A DNA stretch of 64,000 nt from contig NC_023137.1 in the NCBI RefSeq assembly GCF_000511385.1, positions 1,619,001 through 1,683,000 on the forward strand, read 5' to 3'. Position 1 is the stretch's first letter. Every line of letters begins with the position of its first letter. The notes under the pieces are model-generated. The model ran no database searches. It was given only the letters and a program-made list of their open reading frames with translations, and had not been told where the DNA came from. Positions 1-9,228 of the stretch are shown piece by piece. The stretch is from Phaeobacter gallaeciensis DSM 26640 (lineage in GTDB: Bacteria; Pseudomonadota; Alphaproteobacteria; Rhodobacterales; Rhodobacteraceae). A program made the position numbers and the translations under genes.

Positions 1-38
1 GACAGGGCGGCGCGGCGGGTCATATGAAGTTTGCTCAT
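1..38 (-). CDS. Partial N-terminus of a protein running off the left edge
   Basis: An ATG on the minus strand at 38 is preceded by a GAAGG-type ribosome binding site about five bases upstream, and the frame reads MSKLHMTRRAAL before the window ends. The Thr-Arg-Arg-Ala-Ala-Leu run resembles the start of a Tat or Sec signal peptide, so an exported protein is possible. Only 12 codons are visible, so no function can be given. Confidence 0.45.
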   Translation of the reverse strand, partial: MSKLHMTRRAAL

Positions 39-223
39 GGTATCCTTCGGCGGTCTGCTCGGACATGCGGCCTTTAATTAAGCATGGCACCGCGATTTCC
101 TAGGGGCCGGGCGGTGATTTTCGCCAGCCTCACAGGGTTGTGTAACCTCAGGATGCCACAAATGGCGAAATCCCGCCGTTGTGACTGATAGCAGGCGGGA
201 TTGTCCGCCCCAGCTGGCAACGA

Positions 224-1252
224 TCAGCCGTAGAGCTGACGGACCTGCGCGAAGGACAACAGGCGTTTGCTGTTCTCATCCCAGAGATGCAGCCGGGCGT
301 TTGCGAGGCTTTCGCGGATGGTCATCCGGTTGCCCTCGGCCAGTTCTGCATGGTCGCGCAGCACCTGCGGGAGGCGGTAGAAGGGGATACGGCTGTAGAG
401 GTGGTGCACATGGTGAATGCCGATATTGGCGCTGATCCATTGCAGTACAGGGGGCAGCACGTAATGTGAGCTGCCGTGCAACGCTGCGTCATGCAGTTGC
501 CAGTCCTCTTCCTGTTCCCACTGGGTGGTCTCGAACTGGTGCTGAACATAAAACAGCCACAGCCCGGCGGTGGCCGCAAGCAGGGTCGCTGGGACGAAGA
601 TCAGCAAAAGCGGCATCAGCCCGCCGAAATACCAGATCGCGGCCAGCGCAATCACGATGGTGAGATTGGTGCCCATCGCGCTGATCCAGTAACGGGCCTG
701 TCCCATCAGACCATAGGGAATACGGTTCTGCAGGAAAAACAGATAGCCAGGCCCGATAGCAAACAGGGTGACCGGGTGGCGGTAGAGCCGATACATCAGA
801 CGGCCCCAACGGCTTTCGGCGCGGTATTCGGCAACGGTCATTGTATGGATATCGCCCATGCCACGTTTGCCAAGGTTGCCATGGGTGCTGTGATGGATCG
901 AATGGGTGCGGCGCCAGACGTCATAAGGCGTGAGAGTCAGTACACCGATGATGCGCCCGACCCAGTCACTGAGCCGCCGGTTGCTGAAAAACGAGCCATG
1001 GCCGCAATCATGCTGAATGGTAAAGAGCCGCAGAAGGAAGGCCGCGATCAAAACCGAAAGGCCCAGTGTCAGCCAGTAGCTGACCGAGAGTGACCACCAG
1101 GCCAGCGCCCAGAGCAGCACAAAGGGGACAACGGTGACGGTCAGTTCAAACAGGCTGCGCAGCATATTGGGCTCGCGGTACTGTGCGAGGATCTTGACCC
1201 AATCACGCGCCGTCTTCTCAGCCATCTGCGGCCCGTTCTGCTTTTGGGACAT
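224..1252 (-). CDS. Membrane fatty acid desaturase
   Basis: Integral-membrane di-iron fatty acid desaturase of 342 residues, of the type that introduces double bonds into acyl chains of membrane lipids. The three histidine boxes are visible: HDCGH at about residues 81-85, HSIHH at 117-121 and HHVHH near 277, with hydrophobic segments around residues 36-75 and 180-230. This matches the delta-12/omega-3-like bacterial group. The first ATG at 1252 is used; an internal ATG nine codons later is possible. It stands alone, facing the left edge. Substrate and position specificity cannot be read from sequence. Confidence 0.88.
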   Translation of the reverse strand: MSQKQNGPQMAEKTARDWVKILAQYREPNMLRSLFELTVTVVPFVLLWALAWWSLSVSYWLTLGLSVLIAAFLLRLFTIQHDCGHGSFFSNRRLSDWVGRIIGVLTLTPYDVWRRTHSIHHSTHGNLGKRGMGDIHTMTVAEYRAESRWGRLMYRLYRHPVTLFAIGPGYLFFLQNRIPYGLMGQARYWISAMGTNLTIVIALAAIWYFGGLMPLLLIFVPATLLAATAGLWLFYVQHQFETTQWEQEEDWQLHDAALHGSSHYVLPPVLQWISANIGIHHVHHLYSRIPFYRLPQVLRDHAELAEGNRMTIRESLANARLHLWDENSKRLLSFAQVRQLYG

Positions 1253-1411
1253 ACTTATCTGCCTGTCGTTTCACTGCCTCTGGCAGACCGGATAGACTAC
1301 CGGTGGTATTGAGCAAGTAAAATCCGTGCCAAATGCGATGAAATCACGCGCAAGTGCAAAGAAATACAGGGAGTGCGGCGCGGCAACACCAATTGCAGAC
1401 ACATGCAATGC

Positions 1412-1440
1412 AAAAAGGCCCCGGCAGCGCCGGAGCCTTA
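1412..1440 (-). terminator. Rho-independent terminator after mmsA
   Basis: Read on the minus strand, a GC-rich stem (AAGGCTCCGGC / GCCGGGGCCTT) with a short loop is followed by a run of T. It lies about 25 bases beyond the stop codon of the aldehyde dehydrogenase gene. Confidence 0.8.
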
Positions 1441-1465
1441 AATTGCAAGCGGATTGACTTAAAAA

Positions 1466-2965
1466 TCAGTCCATCGCCTTGAAGTTGAATTCGCCACCTT
1501 CTTTGATGCCCGAAGGCCAGCGGGAGGTCACGGTTTTTGTCCGTGTGTAGAACTTGAAGCTGTCCGGGCCGTGCTGGTTCAGGTCGCCGAACATGGATTT
1601 CTTCCAGCCGCCGAAGGTGTGATAGGCCAGCGGCACAGGGATCGGCACATTGATGCCCACCATGCCGATATTGACGCGGGACGCGAAATCGCGCGCGGTG
1701 TCGCCGTCACGGGTGAAGATCGCGGTGCCGTTGCCGTATTCGTGGTCCATCGCCAGCTTCAACGCTTCCTCGTAGGTGCTTGCACGTACTGTGGACAGCA
1801 CCGGGCCGAAGATCTCCTGCTTGTAGATGTCCATATCGGTGGTGACATGGTCAAACAGATGCGCGCCAACGAAGAAGCCGTCCTCATAGCCCTGCAGTTT
1901 GAAGTCGCGGTTGTCGACAACCAGCTTCGCCCCCTGATCAACACCAGACTGGATCAGGCCCAGAATGCGCTCCTTGGCGGCTGCGGTCACAACCGGGCCG
2001 AGGTCGACGTCGTCGCCTGCGGTGTAGGGGCCGACTTTCAGCTTTTCGATGCGCGGGATCAGCTTTTCGATCAGCTTGTCGGCGGTTTCCTCACCGACGG
2101 GAACGGCAACCGAGATCGCCATGCAGCGTTCGCCAGCCGCGCCAAAGCCTGCACCGACCAAGGCGTCTGCGGCCTGATCGAGATCGGCATCGGGCATGAC
2201 GATCATGTGGTTCTTTGCGCCGCCAAAACACTGGGCGCGTTTGCCGTTGGCGGTGGCGCGGGAATAGATGTACTGCGCAATCGGGGTGGAGCCCACAAAG
2301 GACACGCCCTGGATGATTTCACTGTCCAGAATGGTATCAACCGCTTCCTTATCACCGTTCACCACCTGGAATACGCCTTCGGGCAGGCCGGCCTCAACGA
2401 ACAGCTCGGCCAGCATCAGCGGCACGGAGGGGTCGCGTTCAGACGGTTTCAGCACCACAGCGTTGCCGCAGGCCAGCGCCGGGCCGACGTGCCACAGCGG
2501 CATCATGGCCGGGAAGTTGAAGGGCATGATGGAGCCAACAACACCCAGCGGCTGACGCATGGAATACATGTCGATGCCGGGGCCTGCGCTATCGGTGAAT
2601 TCCCCCTTCAGCATTTGTGGTGCACCGATGCAATATTCGACCACTTCCAGACCACGCTGAAGGTCGCCCTTGGCATCCGGAATGGTCTTGCCGTGCTCAC
2701 GGGAGAGCGCCTCGGCCAGCTTGTCCATGTCGCGGTTCATCAGCGCGACCATTTTCATCATCACGCGGGCGCGTTTCTGCGGGTTGGTGGCGCCCCAGGC
2801 CGGCTGCGCGGCAGCGGCTTTTTCGATCGCATCGGTGGTTTCCGCAGCGCTGGCCATCGGGCACTGATACTGCACGTCGCCGGTTGCGGGGTTGAAGACA
2901 TCGTCAAACCGGCCGGAAGTGCCGGAGACCAGTTTGCCGTTGATAAAGTGGCCGAGCTCTTTCAT
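1466..2965 (-). CDS. mmsA: CoA-acylating methylmalonate-semialdehyde dehydrogenase
   Basis: Aldehyde dehydrogenase superfamily enzyme of 499 residues, the usual length of MmsA. It converts methylmalonate semialdehyde (from valine) or malonate semialdehyde (from beta-alanine or inositol) with NAD and CoA into propionyl-CoA or acetyl-CoA. The catalytic cysteine sits in FGAAGERCMAIS near residue 285, and the MmsA-like FGGAKNHM segment precedes it. The start at 2965 has a GAGGA ribosome binding site. A LysR-type regulator begins 132 bases away on the other strand, an arrangement typical of a dedicated regulator. Product assignment is strong; the physiological substrate is inferred. Confidence 0.93.
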   Translation of the reverse strand: MKELGHFINGKLVSGTSGRFDDVFNPATGDVQYQCPMASAAETTDAIEKAAAAQPAWGATNPQKRARVMMKMVALMNRDMDKLAEALSREHGKTIPDAKGDLQRGLEVVEYCIGAPQMLKGEFTDSAGPGIDMYSMRQPLGVVGSIMPFNFPAMMPLWHVGPALACGNAVVLKPSERDPSVPLMLAELFVEAGLPEGVFQVVNGDKEAVDTILDSEIIQGVSFVGSTPIAQYIYSRATANGKRAQCFGGAKNHMIVMPDADLDQAADALVGAGFGAAGERCMAISVAVPVGEETADKLIEKLIPRIEKLKVGPYTAGDDVDLGPVVTAAAKERILGLIQSGVDQGAKLVVDNRDFKLQGYEDGFFVGAHLFDHVTTDMDIYKQEIFGPVLSTVRASTYEEALKLAMDHEYGNGTAIFTRDGDTARDFASRVNIGMVGINVPIPVPLAYHTFGGWKKSMFGDLNQHGPDSFKFYTRTKTVTSRWPSGIKEGGEFNFKAMD

Positions 2966-3097
2966 CGGATCCTCCTCTGTTCATCTTGGCGATATCCTAG
3001 GCTTGCAAAAAACACTGGAAAAGAGGAAAGATCTCAAAGAGGCTTTGCAGGAACGCAAAGGTTAACAGAATGTTGACGGCAGGAGGAGGGAAAGCTC

Positions 3098-3994
3098 ATG
3101 GATCCACAATGGGATGACATGCGGGTGTTCCTGGCAGTTGCACGGGAAAGCAGCCTGTCAGGGGCTGGGCGGATCCTGAAAATGGACCCGGCCACCGTAG
3201 GTCGGCGGATTTCCCGCTTTGAAGAGGCGCTGGATACGCCGCTGTTTGTGAAATCGCCGCAGGGCTATGCGTTGAGTGCAGCCGGAGATCGCCTGTTGGG
3301 TCATGCCGAGGCGGCAGAACAGGCGATGCGCGCGGGGCAGGAGGCCTTGGTTGGTCCCAGCGACACGCTGTCCGGGCAGATCCGTATCGGGGCGCCGGAT
3401 GGCAGTGCCAATTATCTGCTGCCGCAGGTCTGCGCCAAGATTGGCGCCGAGAACCCGGATTTGGATATACAGATCGTTGCTCTGCCGCGGGTCATCAACC
3501 TCAGCCGTCGCGAGGCTGATATGGCTGTGACGGTCAGCGCGCCCACAGCAGGTCAGTTGCTGGTGCAAAAGATCACCGACTACAAACTGCACCTGGTGGG
3601 ATCACGTCACTATCTGCGCGAACATCCGCCGATCAACACGTTGGAAGATCTGAAAGACCACAAGATGATCGGCTATATCCCAGACATGATCTTTGACCGT
3701 GAGTTGGATTACCTCAATAACCTCGGCATCGAACGGGTGGCGCTGGCCTCCAACTCGGTGTCGGTGCAGATCAAACTGGCGGCGGAGGGCACCGCGCTCT
3801 GCGTGGCGCATGATTTCACGCTGCCGTCGCATCGCTCCCTGCGTAAGGTATTGACCGACAAGATCAGCCTCAGCCGCAGTTTCTATCTGGTGCGTCATCA
3901 GGGAGATCAGCGCAGCGATCGGCTCAATCGGTTTGCCCAGGCGTTGTCAAAAGGCATACGCGACGAAGTGGTCAGGCTGGAAGGCTTGACTTGA
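3098..3994 (+). CDS. LysR-type transcriptional regulator, divergent from mmsA
   Basis: A 298-residue LysR family protein. The winged helix-turn-helix is at residues 5-65 (FLAVARESSLSGAGRILK, then the recognition helix around PATVGRRISRFEE), and the effector-binding domain fills residues about 95-295. An AGGAGGAG ribosome binding site precedes the ATG. Divergent orientation to mmsA suggests that it controls that gene, although this is inference. The PATVGRRISRFE form of the recognition helix is the subgroup often found beside aldehyde dehydrogenase genes in Rhodobacteraceae. The inducer is unknown. Confidence 0.88.
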   Translation: MDPQWDDMRVFLAVARESSLSGAGRILKMDPATVGRRISRFEEALDTPLFVKSPQGYALSAAGDRLLGHAEAAEQAMRAGQEALVGPSDTLSGQIRIGAPDGSANYLLPQVCAKIGAENPDLDIQIVALPRVINLSRREADMAVTVSAPTAGQLLVQKITDYKLHLVGSRHYLREHPPINTLEDLKDHKMIGYIPDMIFDRELDYLNNLGIERVALASNSVSVQIKLAAEGTALCVAHDFTLPSHRSLRKVLTDKISLSRSFYLVRHQGDQRSDRLNRFAQALSKGIRDEVVRLEGLT

Positions 3995-4050
3995 TGCCGC
4001 GATAGGGCAACCCTTGGTGGTACGCAAGAAAATTACAAAAAGGAGCGCCT

Positions 4051-4485
4051 ATGCTGGTTCAATTGATTCTGAAGTCCAAGGCTAGCTCTGGGGTGGTTAC
4101 CATTGCTCCCGAGGCAACCATATCTGAGGCAGCCAAGCTGTTGGGCGATCATAAGATCGGGACCGTGGTGGTCTCCAGCGATGGCGAGACCGCGGACGGG
4201 ATCCTGTCCGAGCGCGATATCGTGCGGGAACTGGCCCGCAGTGGCTCCGGCTGTCTGAGCAAACCCACCAGTGAGTATATGACCCGTAAGCTGGTCACCT
4301 GCACCAGCCAGTCCAACGTCGAGGATGTGTTGAAACAGATGACCGAGGGACGGTTCCGCCACATGCCAGTGGTGGAAGACGGCAAGCTGATCGGTCTGGT
4401 GTCGCTCGGCGATGTTGTGAAGGCACAGCTGGCTGAGGTTGCAATGGAGAAAGATGCCCTTGAAGGCATGATCATGGGTCACTGA
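4051..4485 (+). CDS. Tandem CBS-domain protein
   Basis: A 144-residue protein made of two CBS motifs (about residues 8-65 and 75-135), the adenine-nucleotide-sensing fold. The motif GDHKIGTVVVSSDGETADGI is typical of the first repeat and HMPVVEDGKLIGLVSLGDV of the second. AAGGAG lies upstream of the ATG. No catalytic domain is attached, so it is a stand-alone CBS pair, probably a regulator that binds AMP, ATP or a related ligand. Its partner is not evident from the neighbours. Confidence 0.88.
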   Translation: MLVQLILKSKASSGVVTIAPEATISEAAKLLGDHKIGTVVVSSDGETADGILSERDIVRELARSGSGCLSKPTSEYMTRKLVTCTSQSNVEDVLKQMTEGRFRHMPVVEDGKLIGLVSLGDVVKAQLAEVAMEKDALEGMIMGH

Positions 4486-4627
4486 CCCTACGCTTCGATG
4501 GCGGCCAAAGCCTGTGTCGAAGCCCTGACGTCACGGCGCAGGAGCGGCTCGGTATTTCCACGCTCTTGCGCCCCGATGACAAAAATGTTTGCTTGCGCGC
4601 ATCCACCCAGCAGGCAGGAGAGGCCCC

Positions 4628-5122
4628 ATGCGTATTGGCTTGTATCCCGGCACATTCGATCCCATCACATTGGGGCATATAGATATTATCCGCCGGGCCA
4701 GCGCTCTGGTGGACAAGCTGGTGATCGGCGTTGCGATCAACCGCGACAAGGGGCCATTGTTTTCGCTGGAAGAGCGTGTCGCCATGATCGAGGCGGAATG
4801 TGCCAAGCTGAGCGAGCAGACCGGCACCGAGATTGTCGCCCACCCGTTTGAGAACCTGCTGATTGATTGTGCCCGCGACGTCGGCGCGCAGATCATTGTT
4901 CGAGGTCTGCGGGCGGTGGCTGATTTCGAATATGAATTCCAGATGGTCGGCATGAACCGGGCACTCGACAGTTCGATTGAGACGGTATTCCTGATGGCCG
5001 AAGCGCGGCATCAGGCGATCGCGTCAAAACTGGTGAAGGAAATTGCGCGGCTGGGAGGTGATGTCTCCACATTCGTGACGCCTCTGGTCGAAAGCGAGCT
5101 GCGCCGTCAATTGGGCAAGTGA
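4628..5122 (+). CDS. coaD: Pantetheine-phosphate adenylyltransferase
   Basis: CoaD (164 residues, the normal size) transfers AMP from ATP to 4'-phosphopantetheine, the penultimate step of coenzyme A synthesis. The nucleotidyltransferase signature GTFDPITLGHIDII is at residues 8-21 and the family motif before KLVKEIARLGGDVS is present near residue 127, although the usual ISS is IAS here. A longer in-frame reading exists upstream, but the ATG at 4628 has GGAGAGG seven bases upstream and begins with the standard MRIGLYPGTFD. Confidence 0.96.
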   Translation: MRIGLYPGTFDPITLGHIDIIRRASALVDKLVIGVAINRDKGPLFSLEERVAMIEAECAKLSEQTGTEIVAHPFENLLIDCARDVGAQIIVRGLRAVADFEYEFQMVGMNRALDSSIETVFLMAEARHQAIASKLVKEIARLGGDVSTFVTPLVESELRRQLGK

Positions 5123-5148
5123 CGCGCGCCACATTGATCGGATGCCAG

Positions 5149-5174
5149 GGCGGTCCCATTCGGGGCCGCTTTTT
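5149..5174 (+). terminator. Rho-independent terminator after coaD
   Basis: The inverted repeat GCGGTCCC / GGGGCCGC with a four-base loop is followed by TTTTTG, 27 bases beyond the coaD stop codon. Confidence 0.75.
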
Positions 5175-5191
5175 GTTGTCTGTCCGAAAGA

Positions 5192-5335
5192 TCAGCGCCA
5201 GAAGGCGATCCAATCGATCAGTTCAAACAAGCGTTTGCCCAGAAAAACCATATGTTCAGTGCCAAACAGCCAGAGGTCCACGGCAACCGCGGTCAGGATC
5301 AGCAGCGCAAGAAAGAGGGCAACTTTGTTGGTCAT
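5192..5335 (-). CDS. Small single-span membrane protein, 47 residues
   Basis: A short frame starting MTNKVALFLALLILTAVAV and ending LIDWIAFWR. Residues about 5-22 form one hydrophobic segment and the rest is a short amphipathic tail. It lies just downstream of gap in the same orientation, beyond the gap terminator, and converges on coaD. The composition looks coding, and I recall similar short proteins after gap in Rhodobacteraceae, but I do not know a function. A GGGATC stretch sits before the start. Confidence 0.6.
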   Translation of the reverse strand: MTNKVALFLALLILTAVAVDLWLFGTEHMVFLGKRLFELIDWIAFWR

Positions 5336-5358
5336 GATCCCGGCTCAAAACAAGATAC

Positions 5359-5385
5359 GCCCGGCCAGATATGCCTGACCGGGCG
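5359..5385 (-). terminator. Terminator after gap
   Basis: Interrupted inverted repeat CGCCCGGcCAG / CTGaCCGGGCG. On the minus strand it is followed by TATCTTGTTTTG. It lies about 55 bases after the gap stop codon. Confidence 0.65.
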
Positions 5386-5438
5386 GTGTCTTACAAGTCG
5401 CGACGCTGCCAGAGGGCGCGCTAGGCCTGCGTCAGGAT

Positions 5439-6440
5439 TTAGCCCAGACGTCCCATTGCAACGGCCACGTCCGCCATCCGGACGGAGAACGCCCATTCAT
5501 TGTCATACCAGGCCAGAACGCGCACCAGACTGTTTTCCACCACGCGCGTCTGATCCGGAGCAAAGATCGAGCTGTGTTCTGTGTGGTTGAAGTCAATCGA
5601 CACCAGCGGCGCAGGTTCATAGCCGATCACGCGGGACATATGGCCCTTGGCGGCTTCGCTCATGATGGCGTTGATCTCGGTCACGCTGGTCTGCTTGCTG
5701 GCGCGGAAGGTCAGATCCACGGCGGAGACATTCGGCGTCGGCACGCGGATCGCGGATCCGTCAAGACGGCCCTTGAGGTTCGGCAGCACCTCACCCAGCG
5801 CCTTGGCAGCACCTGTGGTGGTCGGGATCATCGCCATCGCGGCGGCACGGGCGCGGTAGAGATCGCTGTGGCGGCGGTCCAGGGTTGGCTGGTCCCCGGT
5901 GTAGGCGTGGATCGTGGTCATGATCCCGCTTTCAATGCCGACAGTTTCATCCAGCACCTTGGCAAGCGGGGCCAGGCAGTTGGTGGTGCAGGAGCCGTTG
6001 GAGATCATCCGGTCGCCGGCGCGCAGCTTGTCGTCGTTGACGCCGAACACGATGGTCTTGTCGACATTGGTGCCGGGTGCAGACAGCAGCACCTTCTTGG
6101 CACCCCGTGCCAGATGCGCCTTCGCCTTCTCGCCGTCGTTGAACTTGCCGGTGCATTCCAGCACAACGTCACAGCCAGACCAGTCCAGCTCATCCATGTT
6201 GTAAGTGGAGAACATCTGCATGTCGCCCCGGCCTAGGTTCATGGTGTTTTCACCCAGGGTTACCTCACCGGGGAAACGCCCATGCACGGAGTCGTATTTC
6301 AACAGATGTGCCGCGGTCTCCAGCGGGCCGGTGGCATTCACCTTGACCACTTCGATATCGTCCCGGCCAGAGGCTGCGATATGCGCCAAGGTGCAGCGGC
6401 CGATGCGGCCAAACCCGTTGATCCCGACTTTGATGGTCAT
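5439..6440 (-). CDS. gap: Glyceraldehyde-3-phosphate dehydrogenase, type I
   Basis: GAPDH of 333 residues, oxidising glyceraldehyde 3-phosphate with phosphate and NAD(P) in glycolysis and gluconeogenesis. The NAD-binding start is KVGINGFGRIGR and the active-site loop is NGSCTTNCLAP with the catalytic cysteine near residue 152. The frame stays open for 66 codons upstream, but the ATG at 6440 begins the conserved MTIKVGINGFGR with GGAGAT upstream. The cofactor preference (NAD or NADP) cannot be decided by eye. Confidence 0.95.
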   Translation of the reverse strand: MTIKVGINGFGRIGRCTLAHIAASGRDDIEVVKVNATGPLETAAHLLKYDSVHGRFPGEVTLGENTMNLGRGDMQMFSTYNMDELDWSGCDVVLECTGKFNDGEKAKAHLARGAKKVLLSAPGTNVDKTIVFGVNDDKLRAGDRMISNGSCTTNCLAPLAKVLDETVGIESGIMTTIHAYTGDQPTLDRRHSDLYRARAAAMAMIPTTTGAAKALGEVLPNLKGRLDGSAIRVPTPNVSAVDLTFRASKQTSVTEINAIMSEAAKGHMSRVIGYEPAPLVSIDFNHTEHSSIFAPDQTRVVENSLVRVLAWYDNEWAFSVRMADVAVAMGRLG

Positions 6441-6720
6441 ATGCGTATCTCCAAGCGAGCAAGAATTGCCCTCGCTATAGCGACCATTCCCCCGGGTCAA
6501 AAGCTTAAAAATGGCTTTATTCCAGACTGTTAGCGCAAAACTTAACTGATTGCGGTAACAGAATTGACTGATTGCGATAACGTATCCGTCGGTGTGTGAC
6601 TGTATAAGATCACAACGTTTGGCGCAGAGCGGGAACAAACGGGCCGCTCAATGTCTTGTACCTGATAGACGATAGGATAGGGTGGGCCAAAATGCGCGCG
6701 AATGGAAAAGGGGACCGGGT

Positions 6721-7692
6721 ATGAGCGGTTTGTTGGCTTTGCTCGATGATGTGGCAGGCATTGCAAAGGTGGCCGCAGCATCAGTGGATGACGTGGCGGC
6801 GGCGGCGGGGAAGGCCGGGGCGAAAACTGCTGGCGTGATCATCGACGACGCGGCAGTGACACCCAAATACCTGCAGGGCTTCGCCCCGGCGCGCGAATTG
6901 CCGATCATCTGGCGCATCACCCGCGGGTCGCTGTTCAACAAATTGATCTTGCTGATGCCGGTCGCCATGTTGCTGGCCAATTTCGCGCCCTGGCTGATTA
7001 CGCCGCTGCTGATGCTTGGCGGATCCTATTTGTGTTTTGAGGGAGCGGAGAAGATTTTTCACGTGCTGTTCCCGCACGCAAGCCACGCGGTCCACGAAGA
7101 TATGAGCGTCAAGGATCCCGGCCATCTGGAAGAGCAGAAGATCAAGGGCGCGATCAAGACCGATTTCATCCTGTCCGCCGAGATCATGACCATCGCGCTG
7201 GCCGCGATTGAGGCGCCGAATGTCTGGATGCAGGCGGCAACGCTGGCGGTGGTTGCCATCGGGGTGACGCTGGCGGTCTACGGCTCAGTCGCAGTGATCG
7301 TGAAGATGGACGATGTGGGGCTGTATCTGGCGGGCAACGCACCAACGCCCATCGGGCGCGGGCTGGGCCGTGGGCTGGTGAAATTCATGCCGGTGCTGAT
7401 GTGGATCCTGTCGGTGGTCGGCACCGCAGCGATGCTCTGGGTTGGCGGCTCCATCATTATCCATGGGCTGGAGGTGCTGGGCTTTGGCTGGCTCGGTCAC
7501 CACATTCACGACTGGGCCTATGCCGTAGGTCACGCGGTACCTGCTGCATGGGAAGGTTTCGCCGAGTGGAGTGCCAAGGCAGCGATGGACGGTGTGTTCG
7601 GGCTTGCCTGGGGGCTGGTTCTGATCCCGCTGGCGACGAAGGTTGTGGGGCCGGTGATTGCGGCGATTTCAGGGAAGAAGGCCAGCCACTGA
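6721..7692 (+). CDS. DUF808 family membrane protein
   Basis: A 323-residue integral membrane protein of the DUF808 (YedI-like) family, recognised from the N-terminus MSGLLALLDDVAGIAKVAA, the segment ITRGSLFNKLILLMPVAMLL and the C-terminal GLVLIPLATKVVGPVIAA. There are about six hydrophobic segments after residue 75. The ATG at 6721 follows a GGGGACC stretch. The function of the family is unknown. A second, truncated copy of the last 55 codons lies at 20242-20408. Confidence 0.88.
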   Translation: MSGLLALLDDVAGIAKVAAASVDDVAAAAGKAGAKTAGVIIDDAAVTPKYLQGFAPARELPIIWRITRGSLFNKLILLMPVAMLLANFAPWLITPLLMLGGSYLCFEGAEKIFHVLFPHASHAVHEDMSVKDPGHLEEQKIKGAIKTDFILSAEIMTIALAAIEAPNVWMQAATLAVVAIGVTLAVYGSVAVIVKMDDVGLYLAGNAPTPIGRGLGRGLVKFMPVLMWILSVVGTAAMLWVGGSIIIHGLEVLGFGWLGHHIHDWAYAVGHAVPAAWEGFAEWSAKAAMDGVFGLAWGLVLIPLATKVVGPVIAAISGKKASH

Positions 7693-7864
7693 CCAGAAGG
7701 CCGGTGCAAAGCACGATCAGCGCTCACCCTGTGGGGTGGGCGCGGGTGAGTGTTCGCGATTGGAGCTATCCTGCCAGGGCGACCTCTAGCCGCCGCGTTG
7801 AAGTATCTCGGCAACATCTATCAGCTTTGCAGCGCGTTCACATAGGCACTCAGCTTCATTTTGG

Positions 7865-8167
7865 TCAAGCTGCGTTGCTGTAGGCTTTGGCCCCATTCGG
7901 TTTCAGAGCCAGTAGATAACTAGGGCTGCAAACGCGATTGTTGACAGGAAGACTTATGAGCATCTGACGTATCGTGCCGCAACCCGCCGTCAGTCCTTCA
8001 GCCTGCTGAACATACTCCCAATCACTACCCAGGAGGGCATCGCGATTGATGAAGGTAATTCCGCTCAGAACACGCCGGTCACCGCCCCGCAGCTTGCGGT
8101 TGGCCTTCGGTACATAAGGTTCAAGATGGGTTATCTGTGCATCCGTCAGGCAGAAAAGATCAGACAT
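7865..8167 (-). pseudogene. Decayed IS5-family transposase fragment
   Basis: The minus-strand frame begins MSDLFCLTDAQITHLEPYVP and continues with DRRVLSGITFINRDAL. This matches the N-terminal helix-turn-helix region of IS5-group transposases that start MSDLFWLSDAQM. After about 50 residues the similarity stops and the remaining frame looks unrelated, with no DDE catalytic region. It is a truncated remnant; no inverted repeats or target duplication could be identified. Confidence 0.7.
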
Positions 8168-8577
8168 ATCGCCCCGCGTATTTTGAACTGTGGATTACGC
8201 TACCACCAGTAATCAATGTATCCTAAGCCTGTTTTACAGCCGCCGTTAGCTCGGTTGCAGCATGTTCGCTTACGGATCTCTTGAACCAGCAAGGCCCGCT
8301 CAGAGCTGACTTTCACGCATCGCACGTTTGAGCCGATCTGGCTCATTGGCGTTTCTAGCCGCTCGCTCGCAGCATACTGGATATCTCAGATGCAGAAAAT
8401 TGCTCGCTGCCCCGTGGGGCTCAATGTGTCGACTGATCAGGGTTTCGGCATAGGTTGACCAGTGCAGGCTCAGGGACCGAACTTTGTCGGTACTGACCGC
8501 CTACGCGGAATGGTTCCACAATAGCGCCGACTTTGTAGCCGGTAGCGGGCCTGCCAGGGCACTGGTCAGCAAAAGCC
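8168..8577. other. Intergenic remnant region without a recognisable gene
   Basis: About 410 bases between the transposase fragment and the end of cbiO. No convincing reading frame, RNA or terminator was seen. It probably contains further insertion-sequence debris. Confidence 0.4.
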
Positions 8578-9228
8578 CTATACCCTTGAAAGTGTCCGCT
8601 CCATCAGGTGATACCCTGTTGGAGCAATCTGTTCACGAAATTCAGGATCATGACTGACCAGTAGAACCGCCTGGTCAAGCTCTTTCAGAATCTCAGCCAG
8701 CCGCGCATAATTTTCTGGATCCAGTGCATTGGTCGGCTCATCCAATATCAGCACTTCCGGTTCCATTGCCAGAACCGTAGCCAGCGTCACCAGCCGTTTC
8801 TCACCGCCCGACAGCTTGTGGGTGACCCGGTCGCGCAGGTGCATCAGCCCCAGGCGAGACAATACTGCGTCAACCACCGCCAGGGCTTCCTGCTTGGATT
8901 TGCCCAGATTCAGCGGACCGAAGGCGACATCCTCGGCCACAGTCGGGCAGAACAGCTGGTCATCGGCGTCTTGGAAAACGAACCCCACACGGCGGCGGAC
9001 TTCGTGAAAGTCCGGTTCACTGCTGCATGGTTTTCCAAAAGCGGTGACGGTGCCGCGATCGGGGGCAATCAGTCCCATAATAATTTTCAGGAGCGTCGAT
9101 TTTCCTGCCCCATTTGGCCCGACTATCGACAGCCGTTCTCCCGCTTTCAGCGTCATCGAGGCGCCTTCCAGCACCGGATCAAGCCCAGGGTAGGCAAAAT
9201 GAATATCATTCAGATCAAGAAGCAGCAT
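8578..9228 (-). CDS. cbiO: Cobalt ECF transporter ATP-binding subunit
   Basis: ABC ATPase of 216 residues that powers the energy-coupling-factor cobalt transporter. Walker A GPNGAGKST is at about residues 37-45, the Q-loop is in FQDADDQLF, the signature is LSGGEK near residue 138 and Walker B is LILDEP near 161; this is the CbiO/EcfA layout. It is the last gene of the riboswitch-controlled K-M-L-Q-O operon and overlaps cbiQ by 14 bases, indicating translational coupling. Confidence 0.92.
   Translation of the reverse strand: MLLLDLNDIHFAYPGLDPVLEGASMTLKAGERLSIVGPNGAGKSTLLKIIMGLIAPDRGTVTAFGKPCSSEPDFHEVRRRVGFVFQDADDQLFCPTVAEDVAFGPLNLGKSKQEALAVVDAVLSRLGLMHLRDRVTHKLSGGEKRLVTLATVLAMEPEVLILDEPTNALDPENYARLAEILKELDQAVLLVSHDPEFREQIAPTGYHLMERTLSRV

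Noticed and set aside
1571..3076. Open frame of 501 codons opposite the aldehyde dehydrogenase gene
   Set aside because: Antisense shadow of mmsA with no domain similarity.
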